This document shows, in pieces, positions 42,571 to 54,712 of a DNA stretch of 64,000 nt (the stretch's first letter is position 1; every line of letters begins with the position of its first letter). The notes below the pieces were generated by a model. It ran no database searches, had not been told where the DNA came from, and saw only the letters and a program-made list of their open reading frames with translations. This DNA comes from Cepaea nemoralis (Eukaryota; Mollusca; Gastropoda; Stylommatophora; Helicidae). The DNA lies in NCBI GenBank assembly GCA_014155875.1, contig JACEFZ010027751.1, positions 1-64,000 of the forward strand, in the 5' to 3' direction. The translations under genes and the position numbers were made by a program.

Positions 42571-43168
42571 GTGTGTTGCCGGGGCCCATAAGGGAAGCAA
42601 AGAATAGCAACACTGTAGCCTACCACAAATGTCGTAAGAGGCGACTAAGGAGGCTATGGTTCCGTCGCCCTGCTACTGAGTGAGTGCATGGCGCGACACT
42701 GAGCTGTGAGTTTCGTGTGAAATGCTTTTGAATCTGCCCGAGGTTTTTTGGAATGTGACTGCATGTTCGGAGCGATGGCAGCTGGCTATGTCCCAGATTG
42801 ACCGGTTTTTGCCTTATGCAGAAATGCGTGGCTGCTGGGCTTCTGGTTGACTGCCACTGCCATCGACGATGAACTGTATTTTCGTGGACTGTGGGTGAAC
42901 ATCTAGGAAACATCCTGATGGGAAAATTACTGCCGATTCCATCAGAGATAAACTGGATGTTTCGTGGGGGACTATTGTGTTGACATTCTGGCGGCGGCAT
43001 TATGCACAGTGAATCTGTGCGGGCTGTTGTTTGTCGAGACTCCTGTCTTTTCCACTTTTCACATTGGGCAGTGGGGAGCGTTTTATGTGATATTCACTGG
43101 CACAGGAACGGAGCATAATGGGGACGACCCGTTGCTGTGAAGTTGGAACCGTGACTAACTAACTAACT
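42571..43168 (+). mobile_element. Non-autonomous element with TAAC tail, ~598 bp
   Basis: It starts GTGTGTTGCCGGGGCCCATA, contains GTCGTAAGAGGCGACTAAGG, and ends in a CTAACTAACTAAC tail. The flanks match at 10 of 11 bases (42560-42570 and 43169-43179). There is no long open frame. The tail type equals that of the intact LINE at 14238-17998. A decayed 5' end of the same family is at 53125-53215. Confidence 0.8.
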
Positions 43169-43203
43169 ATATTTTGCATAATAACTCAGGATTAAACACT
43201 CAC

Positions 43204-43326
43204 TGTTCTGGGAATCAATTAGTGTGGACGTAACACTATTTGCTTTTCTCTGAAAAGTGGAAGATCCAGATCTGGAGTGGTTGTTGTATTTGGCCATGTG
43301 TTGACTGACTGCAACGGAAGTCATAA
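43204..43326 (-). CDS. Adhesion GPCR, cytoplasmic tail exon
   Basis: It lies between a TATTCTTTCAG-type acceptor and a GTGAGTG donor. Two bases complete a Val codon from the exon at 55705-55825, 40 codons follow (MTSVAVSQHMAKYNNHSRSG, STFQRKANSVTSTLIDSQN), and one base is passed on. It is hydrophilic, Ser/Asn-rich juxtamembrane tail. Support comes from splice sites, an open frame in exactly the required phase, and position. Confidence 0.78.
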
Positions 43327-43389
43327 CTGAAAGAATAAAACATGTTTTAGTTAGCCATATAACCAGCATGAACTAGGTAGGCTGAAATA

Positions 43390-43605
43390 AATATAAGTAT
43401 TTGTGCGCAGTCAACCCCAGCATTTTTGACTGTTTGTGATTTCTTATCAAGTTTATGCTCAGTTGTCTGCCATTGCTTTCTGAACGACCAGCACTCATAC
43501 TATTATATCAAAACCAGTGCAAGGCAATCTGTTTCCATATCATCCATAGCTGTGCTTTGAATGCAGTATATGGGATTGTGAATTGTGTTCATTATCTCTT
43601 TGCCA
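43390..43605 (-). mobile_element. SINE E copy
   Basis: It shares GTCTGCCATTGCTTTCTGAA, CGACCAGCACTCATAC and the CATAGCTGTGCTTTGAATGC head region. Confidence 0.72.
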
Positions 43606-43695
43606 CACTATTTGTACAGGGTTGGCTAAAAGTAGGTTTTCACTACTGTATACATTAAGAATAGAGGGAAAGAACAGACGTTTGTTCCACCCTGT

Positions 43696-43760
43696 ACAAA
43701 TAATAATAATAATAATAGTAATAATAGTATTGACATTAATAATAGTATATACACTTTAAT
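43696..43760. repeat. AAT microsatellite
   Basis: An imperfect run of ATA/AAT triplets. Confidence 0.9.
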
Positions 43761-44864
43761 ATACTAAATATTTTACCATGGGTTTAGGTGCAAAGTGCTA
43801 CAAAGAATTAGACTGCCAGAAAGTAAAGAAACACTTTGATTGAAAAAGAAGTAAATACAGAAGACCTGAACAAGAAGACTGGCACACTCATAAATAAAAT
43901 CATATCTTGGTAATTGGTGACAAATTAAATGCCCACGTTGTTTAGAGAGAGTAGCAATTGAAGACACGGCTCCTGATAGACCAGGTAGGAACTGACTACG
44001 ATGATGACAGATACAGGAACATTATTATATATTTAATATAACCACTGAGGCTTGGAGAACTGATGTGAATTAAGTCCTCCAGGTGGATGTGAATTAAGTC
44101 CTCCAGGTGGGATGCGTTGAGAGTGATATTTTGCAAAAAAATATATTAGATGATAATGAAATCCCCAAAAATGGTAAATAAGACAGCAATTTTATAAAGC
44201 AGATAAAATAATTGATGAAATCCATTGTGGCATTACGGAAGTACAGTTGATACTGCACCACATTACCAGCACAATGGGGTAGGTTCAACGGGTTTAGTTC
44301 AATCCAGTGGCATAGCCAGGTTTTAATGTGAAGTGTTAGGAAGAGCGAGCATTTTAATGGCGCTATGACACATATAAAACGGTTCCTGTTTAACTTTTTG
44401 CACAGTTCTCATTTTTGTTAAAAATTACAGCACAGGGGAATCAGTCGCTTCCTTTGCTCACTACCCTAGTTACATCATTGGTTCAATCCCTACATGAGGT
44501 TGGGTTTTCCCCCCTGTCTGATCACAGACAGCTGTTGGATGGGTTCAGTCTCGTAAATGAGATACCAGGTTAAGCAAAGGACAGGTGTAGAGGAATGGAG
44601 TTGGGCACCTGATCTCAATTTGCTATGCCATAATGTATATAGAGGGCTAACACTTCACATACCTAAGATAATATATACAATGGAAATACCTTTACCAGTT
44701 TTGTAAATCCATTACTGCAGAAGTACATTTTTCAAGTCATTCTGTTATAGAGGATGAATTCAATAGATGCCTCAAAACTTTAATTGAATCAACAAAATAG
44801 GAAAGAAGATAGTGTTGACTGCAAATTAGTATTATAATCGGGACATATTCAAAGCAATGTTTTT

Positions 44865-45035
44865 CCACTGTAAATTTTAACAAAGATACAAACAATAGAT
44901 TGCTTAATTTATTGCCTGGCATATGTCAGGTTATTTCATCAGGTGATTGTTCAGCACTTGATAAGATACAGTAAAATATACTTGGCAGTAAATTGTGCAA
45001 TCTATTGATTGTGTCTTCTTTGTTCAGTATAATAT
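44865..45035. mobile_element. Foldback pair of Penelope terminal repeats
   Basis: Two inverted copies of the terminal block face each other. The left holds the complement of GCCAGGCAATAAATT and of CTGATGA; the right reads TTGGCAGTAAATTGTGCAAT. No coding sequence lies between. GAAA of the hammerhead is lost on the left (GACA). Confidence 0.7.
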
Positions 45036-45779
45036 GAATATACATCATCTTGAACAAAAATGTAAGATTATTCTGGAAGCAAGGGGCCAAAACTGCATGT
45101 GTCAAAAACTTGAAATATTCTAAGTTATGGTTTCTGTGGTTATTTATATTAAACCCCAGATCCCAATTGGCTATTAATTATGATATTATATTTTTTTAAA
45201 AATAAGTTAATATTTCTCTTTACAAATTATCAAGTAAGCAATGATAAACTAGGAAATAGTGTGATTAGATAAGAACAGATATATATTTCTCCCTTCCCTT
45301 GTAAATTATTTCATACTGCTCATTTATTATTGGATAAACCATTAATTTGGTGAACTACTTTGAATATAGAATATATCTAGAACACTTCTTATGATCATTA
45401 ACCTCTTTGGACAACAATCAACTTCAAATTAATATCCTATTTGTGGCTGACTCGGTCACAGGATTATTAATCTGTGCCAGGGATGGACCCTAATATAACT
45501 TCTTTGTGAGGGGTAATGGTATAATCAAATCGAATTGAATCCAGAACACCAGGGACTGAGATCTCTGGAGATACATGAACACTTACACCATCTGGCAGGT
45601 CATATGAAATAATGACGACTTAGAATATATCATAACAAATAAAAATGGAGATGCATTTTTACGTAAAAGCAATTGCTAAACATAGATCTCTGAAGTCAAA
45701 TGTTTTCTGACTTCAGAATGCTCTATTAATTTGACTTACACCTAATCACCACATTAAAGAAAATACAATTTGCGAGAAT
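45036..45779. other. AT-rich intron of the adhesion GPCR gene, nothing recognised
   Basis: No exon or transposon end is visible. Confidence 0.45.
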
Positions 45780-46085
45780 TCCTCCACCTGCCAGCTGAGA
45801 TTGTTCCTGCTTGACTCAAGAGACAAACATATGCAGAGGCACCCCAACCAACCATACCTAAGAGTGCCTAAGACAGCAGAATGTCCTTGTGCTGAAGGAG
45901 CTGACCGCCAGGAGTACAGGACAGCCACAGGACCTGGCACTGACAAATAGTCTGAGGTTGGGGCAGGATGTGAGGTGTTTGAGTTTAGAGGTGGATATGG
46001 ACGTAGTGGAGGTGGAATCGGTGGAAGTGCTCCAAGTGATCAGTAAATTTGATCATATGCCAGACATTGTGAATAAAATATATTA
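45780..46085 (+). pseudogene. Possible LINE C-terminal fragment
   Basis: One frame reads AECPCAEGADRQEYRTA, resembling the Cys-rich region after the RNase H of Jockey-like elements (C.CG.. .ED..H). The evidence is weak. Confidence 0.4.
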
Positions 46086-46141
46086 ATACAAAGACTATTT
46101 TTACAAAACTCACTCCATAACTTTCTAAAGTGTGTAAGTAT

Positions 46142-46440
46142 TTTGTTTTAATGCTCACTCTCTTTGAGCTCAAGTGTAGTCCATACATACACTACTTGCT
46201 AGTAGCAGTGGACTGAATTTTGCATGTGGATTAGCTTTCCCTGCTTTCCCTATTACCAGTGTCCCTCGACATCAGGCAAACCACTCTAACTTCTGAGGTA
46301 CTTGTAATTTACGTCCCGAAGTCAAGGACGAGAAGTCAATATTTTATGTAGTCCAACTGTTCAGCCCCTTACCCTCGGCATCAGCACACCAGATGTTTAA
46401 GAACAAGTGTTCTTATCCATTCAGCCATGCTGACCTCCTG
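46142..46440 (-). mobile_element. SINE A, complete copy
   Basis: It runs from the 3' motif (GAGCTCAAGTGTAGTCCATA) to the head (complement of AGGTCAGCATGGCTGAATGG). The flanks match at 16 of 17 bases (46125-46141 and 46441-46457). Confidence 0.93.
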
Positions 46441-46654
46441 CTAAAGTGTTTAAGTATGATGCATAAGATAAGAATACAAGCCAGTATGTGATGTGTTACA
46501 TCAGTAAAAGCCAACAACGGTTCAACAATGACCAATCAAACGACATACAATCAAATAGCTTAGTGCATTGAGCCAATAGAAAAAGTGACTATTGCAGGAT
46601 ATGAACAATATAATAACAAGTGCAGTAAAATGTATGTTACTGGAAGGCCTAAAA

Positions 46655-46985
46655 ACTGGGGAGCCAAGGTTATGTAGTGGCTAGCAGACTTGTCTGCAGA
46701 CCTGGCGGTCATGTGTTCGAATCCCAATAATGGCGAACTTTCAAAAAATTGACCTGGACACCCAGGTTGACCCAGCCTACAATGGGTACCAGGCATGTCT
46801 TGGGAAGTACAGGAGGCTGGTATGGTGTTGACCACATTACACCTTGAGGACAGAATGGTCAATACAATTATGGGGCTAGCTCTGTATACTTAATATAGAT
46901 CAAGGTGTGTAAATGGATAGTTACTTTACTTTACCCTACTTTACTTTACTCTGCTTTACTTTACCCTACTTTACTTTATGTCAGC
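46655..46985 (+). mobile_element. SINE C, complete copy with pentanucleotide tail
   Basis: The tRNA-like head has A box TAGTGGCTAGCAG and B box GTTCGAATCCC. The body reads CAATGGGTACCAGGCATGTC. It ends in a TTACT/CTTTA repeat (46918-46985). Confidence 0.88.
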
Positions 46986-47054
46986 ACTCACTGACTGTCT
47001 TTACTTATCTTCCATCAGAGAAGAGCAGCTTACAGTATTGCTTTAATTTTGACT

Positions 47055-47285
47055 AAACTGATTCAGTGCCGAAGGATAATATATCACCAAATGTGACCTC
47101 CAGATTGGACAGAAGGACAATATATTGTTGAACTAGGGTCATCGTGCTATTTGTTTTGGTTTCGTGGGATCTTGGGCAATTTCATAGCTCAGTGAATGGA
47201 AATTGACATTATAATACTTATTCATTTGATCGTGCATTATATTTGGGCCATTCATACATGTTTTTTGTGTGAACTGAATCAGTTA
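47055..47285. mobile_element. MITE-like element with inverted ends
   Basis: The left end is AAACTGATTCAGTGCC and the right end complements its ACTGATTCAG part. The interior shares ATAATACTTATTCATTTGAT and GTGCATTATATTTGG with 53678-53834. Confidence 0.7.
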
Positions 47286-47854
47286 ATTTCATAGTATACA
47301 CAATGTATGGATATTCTGAATCCAGGCCAGTAAGTAGCCTCATGGGGAATCAAATCTAGGACTTCCACAAAAGCAGATCCACATGCTATCATTCTCCTTG
47401 AAATACCTTCCTCAAACTAAAACAAGTAAATTTAAATGCATAAAAACATGAGTATGTAATGAAAGATGAATCAAGAAAGTGCTTAATGAAGTGCACCCCT
47501 TCTATATGTAACATTTGGCAAAAGAAATGTAATAATAATGCAATATGTTATAATACAAAACAACACTTGTTAAACATTACAAGCATAAATAATACAGGGA
47601 CATATAACACAACACAAACGTGAATTAAAATTACAGATGGAAGAGGGACAAAAGGGTAGGCAAGGGAGAAACAGATTCATGAAAAATAAAACAATGCAGA
47701 TTGTTACTAACAGGAGAAGGGTTTAATTGTTTCTTATACTTTTTTTTAAATGAACCTGAACACTTCTGAAGGATTGAATAGCCATAGACACCACAAATAG
47801 TGTTTAGTTTATTGCTGTCTTAAATGTGTAACCAAAATTACCTAATTTTTTATA

Positions 47855-48235
47855 TGAGTTGAGTTGAGTTAAGAACCAACATCACTGCACTCAGGACATT
47901 CCCATACGTGCTCAGTCCCCTCGTTCAACAGCCAGCGAAGATTCATACTACTAATCGTTCCCACCGCTATCTGATTAAAAGTTCTCCTGGTCTTCCCTCT
48001 CAGTTTTGAGGTTCTTCCAGAACCCCTGCCGATCCCCCGCAATCTCATTCTTTCCACATATGGGTTTCAGTCTGTTCCTCCGCCTTCTCCACCAGGTCCC
48101 ACCAGCGCACGACCACCTCCACCTTGTCCATAGGCAAGATACCACCAAGAGGTGCATTCCCTGCTAGCCTATCAGCCTGTACATTCCCCCATACACCCGC
48201 ATGGCCAGGGCAAAATATCCATACAATTTTTTAAA
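47855..48235 (-). pseudogene. I-type LINE RNase H and 3' end
   Basis: It is closely related to 23545-23995. The minus strand reads WIFCPGHAGVWGNVQADRLA, LMDKVEVVVR-like and KNLKTEREDQENF, then the 3' end with GATGTTGG and a TCAACTCAACTC tail. Confidence 0.8.
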
Positions 48236-48289
48236 AAAATAATACATTCTTCACATTATCCAAATCACACTTACGGAAAATCATCTGAG

Positions 48290-48630
48290 AGATGAAATGC
48301 TTGAGGAGAGCTGCCAATTTAACTATCCGAGATCGAATAAAAAGTGGTGTTATCAGACAGACTGTGGGCACCTTGTGTCACATATATTGAAAGACAGAAG
48401 ATCAAATGGTATGACCATCTCGTTAGAATGCAACACCGTCAACTACCAGCACTGGCCCTACATCAAAGAAGATCTGCTACTAGAGCAAGAGGCCGCCCAA
48501 AAAGAAAATGGATTGATGGCATTAAAGACATTGTATAATCACAAGGAATGACACTATCCAGTGCCACCCATCGGGTGATGGAGTGCCAATTATTCCTCCC
48601 CACTATGCTTGACGGCAAAAGTGGAAGATG
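48290..48630 (+). pseudogene. LINE C-terminal fragment
   Basis: A frame reads VTYIERQKIKWYDHLVRMQH and RATRARGRPKRKWIDGIKDI, the WYDHLVRM...RGRPKRKW tail of a Jockey-like reverse transcriptase ORF. It is 5'-truncated. Confidence 0.8.
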
Positions 48631-48734
48631 ATGATGATGAATAAATTCTTTACCAGCTCAAAGATTCATTTGGTTACACATAACTAATAATTCTCTTGCA
48701 AATATTTATATTCATTCACTCATTCAATAGCATG

Positions 48735-49345
48735 TCCTTTGTATAACCTCTTGATCATAAGCAAGATGCCCGCGTCCGATACACCCATCTGGAGATCATC
48801 CGCCACATCCTGCACCCATCTTCTCTTTGGTCTTCCTCTAACCCCTCTTCCCAGGCATATACCCCTTCATTATTGTTCTCTCCAAAATTGTGTGACATTT
48901 CAAGTGGCCAAAATATTTCAATTTTCTTTGTTTTATCGTTGTTAATAACCAACCTTCTTCAATATTCAGCTCTTGAAGTATGAATGCATTTGTTCTTTTT
49001 TTTATCCAAGATATTCTTAGAACTCGTCTATAACATTTATATTCAAAGGCATTCATGCGCTGTTCAGCTTGTTTAGTAAGTGTCACAGCCTCACATTAGA
49101 CATCCAACACGGTGACAGTAAGTGTCCAGGTCTCACAGGCGTATGTTGCAATGGGAAAGATGCATGCTCTTAAAAATCTTATTTTTGTAGTTCTATCTGT
49201 CCCTCTCCACAATTTATTCAGTTGTTTCAGTCTTTGAAGAGCAATAGCTATTCGTCTTTTAACTTCTTTCATTGTGTCACTATTGTTGGTAATCAATGAC
49301 CCAAGGTATTCAAAATTTTCCAAAATATTCGTATACTTATAGGAT
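48735..49345 (-). pseudogene. LINE reverse transcriptase 3' fragment
   Basis: Minus-strand pieces read FEYLGSLITNNSDTMKEVKR, ATYACETWTL, EQRMNAFEYKCYRRVLRISW and LKYFGHLKC. One frameshift near 49090 separates them. Sister fragments are at 7800 and 37690. Confidence 0.85.
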
Positions 49346-51084
49346 TTTCCTACATTTAATGCTTCAGGTCTAATTATAACAGATGGAAGAATACTATTTG
49401 ATATTGAGATACAAACAATTTTCCAGTTACTGAAAGTACGTTACTTTTAAATGTCTCAGTATAATTATTACCTAGACTTTAGTTGTAATACTATTATTCT
49501 GAATGGTTTAATCTATATTCCAATATATTGTCACATATACAAAACATAAATGTTATAACCAAACTTCAAATACAGTTTCTGGAACCTCACAAAGTCAGCA
49601 TTACAAAATCTAACAAAGGGAAATTAAGGGAGTTTAACAAACAAAAATAAGCAGTAAACTGTTCACAAAAAGGCACAAGACATACAACACAAATAAATAT
49701 TAAAACAGCACTAAAGGAACAACATGCCAATTACCAAATGAGTACAGTTCACATATTAGCAGATATGTACAATCAGAGCACTACACAGTGTAACTACATT
49801 TTAAAATCAAAGACATCTACAGGTGTGTCAGAATAAATATAAGAGTTTAAGGCTTGTCACTGAAACCATTTATATCCCAAGCAATTACTACATTAACTCT
49901 TTCTATTCCAAAAGATTGTTATTTTAACTGTTCACATCCCAAGACATGTAACTTTAATTCTTTCTACCCCATGCAGTTGTTACTTTAAAGTAATAAATAG
50001 CTGGATCTGAAGCAGTTGGTTTCGGTTCAGTTTTGGTAAAGAATGCTTGTTCATAGAACACATATATCTTCACAAGTGCCTCAGTCTTCTTCCTTAGATC
50101 ACACAAGGAGAATCTCAGCAAAGTACACAAACATTATCACTGGCAAGGATGTGTGGATGTGTGGACCTGAACTACAGATGCCATAAAAATTCTTTTTTTG
50201 AAGTAGATTTCCTCATTTTGAATGTTTCCTTGGTAGTGGCCTTCTTGACCTACTCTTGTTAATTTTTAACTGTTAAGGGATTTTTCACCTGAGCGACATG
50301 CACACAGAACCTGGGAGTTTATTTGCTCTTGTTCGAGAAGGCTACATGTCCGATCAACCAGCTTAGGATCAGAGGGGAATTTAACAGTTTTCTTAATTTG
50401 TAAAAATGCAAACGGCCCATACAGTAAATCAAACCAGACCTGCATGAGCCAGGGGTGGACAATATAACCTCTAAATCATTCTACATGATCTACTGAAGGA
50501 GTTAATGAATAAAACTGTTTGTCAAAAGGCAGGAAAAAACAATTAGGACAGAGTTAGTGAATGTAGAAGCACTTTCAGACAAAAGGCATTAAGAAGAGTA
50601 TATTATTTTTAGTCACATGCTGCTGGAGATTGCAAGCTGTGGAGAAGCATGATCGCCATTGCCAGTCAGTGAGGCACTTTGGTACAAAACTAGTTCAGAT
50701 TAGGAACATGTGAGACATATTGTTTGAGTTGAAACAAAACAACACAGACATGATATCCCATGCCAAGAAACAACGAAGTAATATAAGGAACCAATGAGAC
50801 ATATGATTTGCCATGCCAAGAAACAACGAAGTAATATAAGGAACCAATGAGACATATGATTTGAAACAATATCAACACAAACATGCCAAAAAACAATTGA
50901 CTACAAGGCAATAACATATTAAATGAGGTTCAGCATATGTTAGTGACATTATCATTCATGTTGGTTCAAACCTTCATCTTTCCTTTTCTTGCACCGCCTA
51001 ATTGTAATGTATTGGCTGAGTGATAAATCATCTGAAAGAACGCTAATCCAAAAAGGAAAATACAAGATATGTCTCAATTTAAGA
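49346..51084. other. AT-rich intron of the adhesion GPCR gene
   Basis: No exon recognised. A 53-bp unit (CCATGCCAAGAAACAACGAA onward) is tandemly duplicated at about 50758-50864. Confidence 0.5.
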
Positions 51085-51315
51085 AAAAAGTTAGTTGCAT
51101 GTCCTTTACAGGATGTAGCAGTCAACCTCAGCATTTGTTGGCTGTTCGTGATTCCTGGGAAAGTTTACGTTCAGTAGTTTGCCATTGCTTTCTGAATGAC
51201 CAACACCCATACCACAAAAAACCAACATAAGGCAGTCTGCTGCCAAATCGCCCCACAGCTGTGTTTTGAATGTGGGTATGCGGGATTACAAACTTCATCC
51301 TTAACCCTTTTGCAT
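51085..51315 (-). mobile_element. SINE E copy
   Basis: It is one of the best preserved: GTTGCATGTCCTTTACAGGA, GTTTGCCATTGCTTTCTGAA, CCCACAGCTGTGTTTTGAAT. Confidence 0.82.
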
Positions 51316-51524
51316 CAATTTAAGAATACAAGCTAAAACAAGGTGTTAAACATGAGTTAAATTAGAAGAAACAAATGCAGATTCAAGAAAATATAAAACA
51401 GACCTCATAACACAATTGCAAAAATGCCACAAAATGAAATATTGTTGACTGTTAGAGCCATGAGAATGCAAGACAACAGGAAAGAAACTGAAGTGTAGTA
51501 AGTAAATAAACTATCCCATTTCAC

Positions 51525-51675
51525 ATCATGAAGAATATTGGCTACATGGCTCTAGTCCCATATTTTTAGACCAATCAACACTTGATAGGTCAAGTGGTAA
51601 ATATCATGCCAGCCGCCTTTATTTTCCAGGAAAACTTTCCTAGTAGTTCCTTTTGTAGTGCCTACAATGCCGATT
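51525..51675 (-). mobile_element. SINE C fragment
   Basis: It shares TAGACCAATCA, GTAAATATCATGCC and TTTATTTTCCAGGAAAA with the family body. The head is missing. Confidence 0.62.
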
Positions 51676-51984
51676 AAGTGAAATGAAATATCAATATCAA
51701 CAAATAACAACATAGCAACTGATTTTCCTTCTGAATTCTCATGTATAAATATTATAATAAACTAGGTTTGATCAGGAAAAACATCTTCATCAAATAAAAC
51801 TTGAAGGGAACAGGCTAAAATATATAGTATAGATGTTGTTTTTGTGTCCTGTGCTTTCTAACATTGTCAGGAACTTTAGCCAAGTAAGATTGTTGTGAAT
51901 AACCGCATACATGATTTTACAACTCATTCTCTTGTGGTCAGTCTTTTCATATCAACCGTTAAATTGTCTCAAATCATCATAATC

Positions 51985-52440
51985 ATGTGCCATGCCGATA
52001 AAAATGGGCGGCCATGTTTTGCCATCTCACACGATCACCAGTCATGGATCAGATCTGTTTTCTTGTCTTGACCATGAAACGTGGTTAAGCCATCCAGATA
52101 TTTACTTCTCTGCCTTACCCTTGTTCTATTCCCCTCAATCTTGCCAGTTGTCACCAAGTTCTCTAATTTATTTCTTCTTATAATGTGTCCAAAAATGTTG
52201 ACTGTCTACATCTAATTTCTCTAATCAGTGTACAGTTCTCATTTGCTTCTTATAGGACGTGTGCATTTAGTTTTCTGTCTGTTCATGGTATTCTTTGTAT
52301 TTTCCTCAGAAACCACATCTCCACTGCCATTAGATGTTTTTCAGAGCTGGTCTGCTCATTGTCCACATTTCACATCCACATAAAAGTACAGGTTCTATGT
52401 TGCACTTCAACACTCTTTTTCTCATTGCAATTGACAAATA
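51985..52440 (-). pseudogene. CFDP2-like LINE 3' fragment
   Basis: It is the complement of the region matching 28500-28900 (blocks for GRQRSKYLDGLTTFHGQD-like, VMRRNKLENLVTTGKI-like and CGCEMWTMSRPALKNI-like). Frames are broken. Confidence 0.8.
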
Positions 52441-53124
52441 TGTGTTTATCCCTTTTCAAGTGTGATTAAACTTAAACAGGATTAATTGTGTTAGTTGATG
52501 AATCCCAAAATTATTTAAAATATTTATTTATTGTTCCATTTCAAGTGTTATTAATCATTATTAATTGTGTTACATAGCACTGTGGTCATGTAAATTATAA
52601 CAAAGCAGCCTAAAAGTAATATACAGCTAAAACAGAATAGTAACCAACAAAAATAGGGGTTTTAAACTAATCTCATTAATGTTAAAAATCATTATTTTCT
52701 GATGTAGTATCAACTGTGTCAGCATAATATTAAACTATTTGGAAGAGAAATTAAACATTTATTATGGAGCAATTAATCTTTATATAAATGTCCAACTTTG
52801 TGTGTATGTGCAGAACTGAAGCAAAATTAAGAATATTGTAGGCATATAAAAATGTAACTGTAAAAGCATAAATCCATTTATAATAAATTATATAAGACAC
52901 AGAATGATAACTTGATATACAATTTGGATTTCAATTAATAAAGAATTTTTTAACAAATAGTTCCATGTGCAATTATTATAATTTCAGTTACTTTTAAATT
53001 CTATATCTTATGGCACAAGTATTTGTTTATAGCAAAAATGTGCCTTGTTATGAAAAAAAAAACTGTGTCATGTTTTGAAAATGGTTTTAAGATGAAAAAC
53101 TGTAATTAAATATTGTCATTGTCT
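52441..53124. other. AT-rich intron sequence, nothing recognised
   Basis: No exon or transposon terminus seen. Confidence 0.5.
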
Positions 53125-53220
53125 CTGTGTTACCTGGGCTATAAAGGGAAGGAAAGAAAAGTAACACTGCAAACTATTATCCATGTCATGAGCAGAAACT
53201 AAGGAGGGTTGCTGTTTTAA
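53125..53220 (+). mobile_element. 5' fragment of the TAAC-tailed non-autonomous family
   Basis: GTTACCTGGGCTATAAAGGG and AGTAACACTGCA then ACTAAGGAGG follow the same order as 42577-42655. Confidence 0.6.
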
Positions 53221-53231
53221 AAGGTGTTTAA

Positions 53232-53465
53232 AAGATCAGAGGATTGACTTCATTGTGCTGAGTTTTATCCCATATGGTTTGGTCTCTTTTCGCCGGACAG
53301 CCAGGCAAAAGCATCACACAAAGCACGAACTCCGTAGCTCCAGCAACAACCCCCAGGAGCCTCTGAGAAAATTTCACTCACAAACCAAATGACGTAGGCC
53401 GCAATCAAACCCACAACCTTCAGAACGTGAGCCGGGTGGCGTAAACACTTTCCCACGGAGACTCC
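53232..53465 (-). mobile_element. SINE D copy
   Basis: It has the minus-strand head with A box GTGGGAAAGTGTTTACG and B box GGTTTGATTG. The body contains the complement of AAAGCACGAACTCCGTAGCT. Confidence 0.82.
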
Positions 53466-53677
53466 CAGGGGATTGGTGTGCGGCTGGCTACCTCACCCCT
53501 AGAACATTGTAGCTACAAAATCCAACCAATCATGAACAAGTCTACACAGGGCTGGCTGTGAGTGGGTTGAGTGCCTATACTTCATTGGGAGATGACAGAC
53601 AGGAGAATAAATATTGACAGGCTTTGAGAGAGTTACTGTTTAAAACGTAGAACACCACAAACACCACAAAATAGACG

Positions 53678-53834
53678 AACTGATTCAGTGCCAAATGATA
53701 ATATATTGTGTTATTTGTTTCGTTTCATGGTATTTTAATGCTCAGTGAATGCAAATTTACATGATAATACTTATTCATTTGATTGTGCATTATATTTGGT
53801 GAAACCTACTTCTTTGTTTGGCACTGAATCAGTT
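53678..53834. mobile_element. MITE, 157 bp
   Basis: A perfect 18-bp terminal inverted repeat, AACTGATTCAGTGCCAAA, occupies both ends. It is internally related to 47055-47285. No clear target duplication is seen beyond 3 bp. Confidence 0.85.
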
Positions 53835-54069
53835 AACGAAACAAAAAATGTAATATAAATGTTACCTTCAGGCACACCTATCACTGAAATGACTGAAAGT
53901 TGGTCACATTTTAGGCCTTATATTTTTCTGATGATTTCTCTTTAATCTCACCATAATTATCTCCATAAACATCTGTCTGTCTATCTTTCCCTTATCGTCT
54001 TACACACACATGCATGCATACAAATGCAGGACTCAGACCAAACTTCATTTTCTGGAATGATTCTTTATC

Positions 54070-54300
54070 AGGAGCTGCAGTAGTGTGGTGGCCAGAGACT
54101 CACCTGGTCATGGGGTCAATCTGTGTCGGGGTGAATTCAGATTTTTAAAATGGATGTGGGCTGCAGGTCAACCCAGCATAAAATGGGTACCATGGAATGT
54201 TTGTGAAGCAAAGGCGGCCTGCTGGACATGTCAGCCGCCGAGAACTGATGGTCTATAAAAATATGGGTCTAGCACCACGTGCCCAGGGCACCTTAAGGTG
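54070..54300 (+). mobile_element. SINE C copy
   Basis: Head GTGTGGTGGCCAGAGACTCA, B-box region GGGGTCAATC and body AAATGGGTACCATGGAATGT lead straight into the pentanucleotide array. Confidence 0.8.
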
Positions 54301-54712
54301 GGTACAAGGGTCCTTTACTCTACTCTACTCTACTCTACTTTATTTTACTCTACTCTACCTCTACTCTACTTTATGTTACTCTACTCTACTCTAGTCTACT
54401 CTACTTTATTTTACTCTACTCTGCTCTACTCTACTCTACTTTATGTTACTCTACTCTACTCTAATCTGTTCTACTCTACTCTTTTTACTCTACTCTTTTT
54501 ACTCTACTCTACTCTACTCCTCTACTCTTTTTACTCAACTCTACTCTATTTTACTCCACTCCACTCTACTCTTGTTACTCTACTCTACTCTTCTCACTCT
54601 ACTGTACTCTTTTTACTCTACTCTACTCTACTCTACTCTACTCTACTCCACTTTACTCTACTCCAATGTACTCCGCTCCGCTCTACTCTACTCTACTCTA
54701 CTCTACTCACTG
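54301..54712. repeat. CTCTA pentanucleotide array, ~410 bp
   Basis: It is an imperfect CTCTA/TACTC repeat. It occupies the position of the SINE C tail, so it probably expanded from it. The long open frames across it (Leu-Tyr-Ser-Thr repeats) are artefacts of the repeat. Confidence 0.95.
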
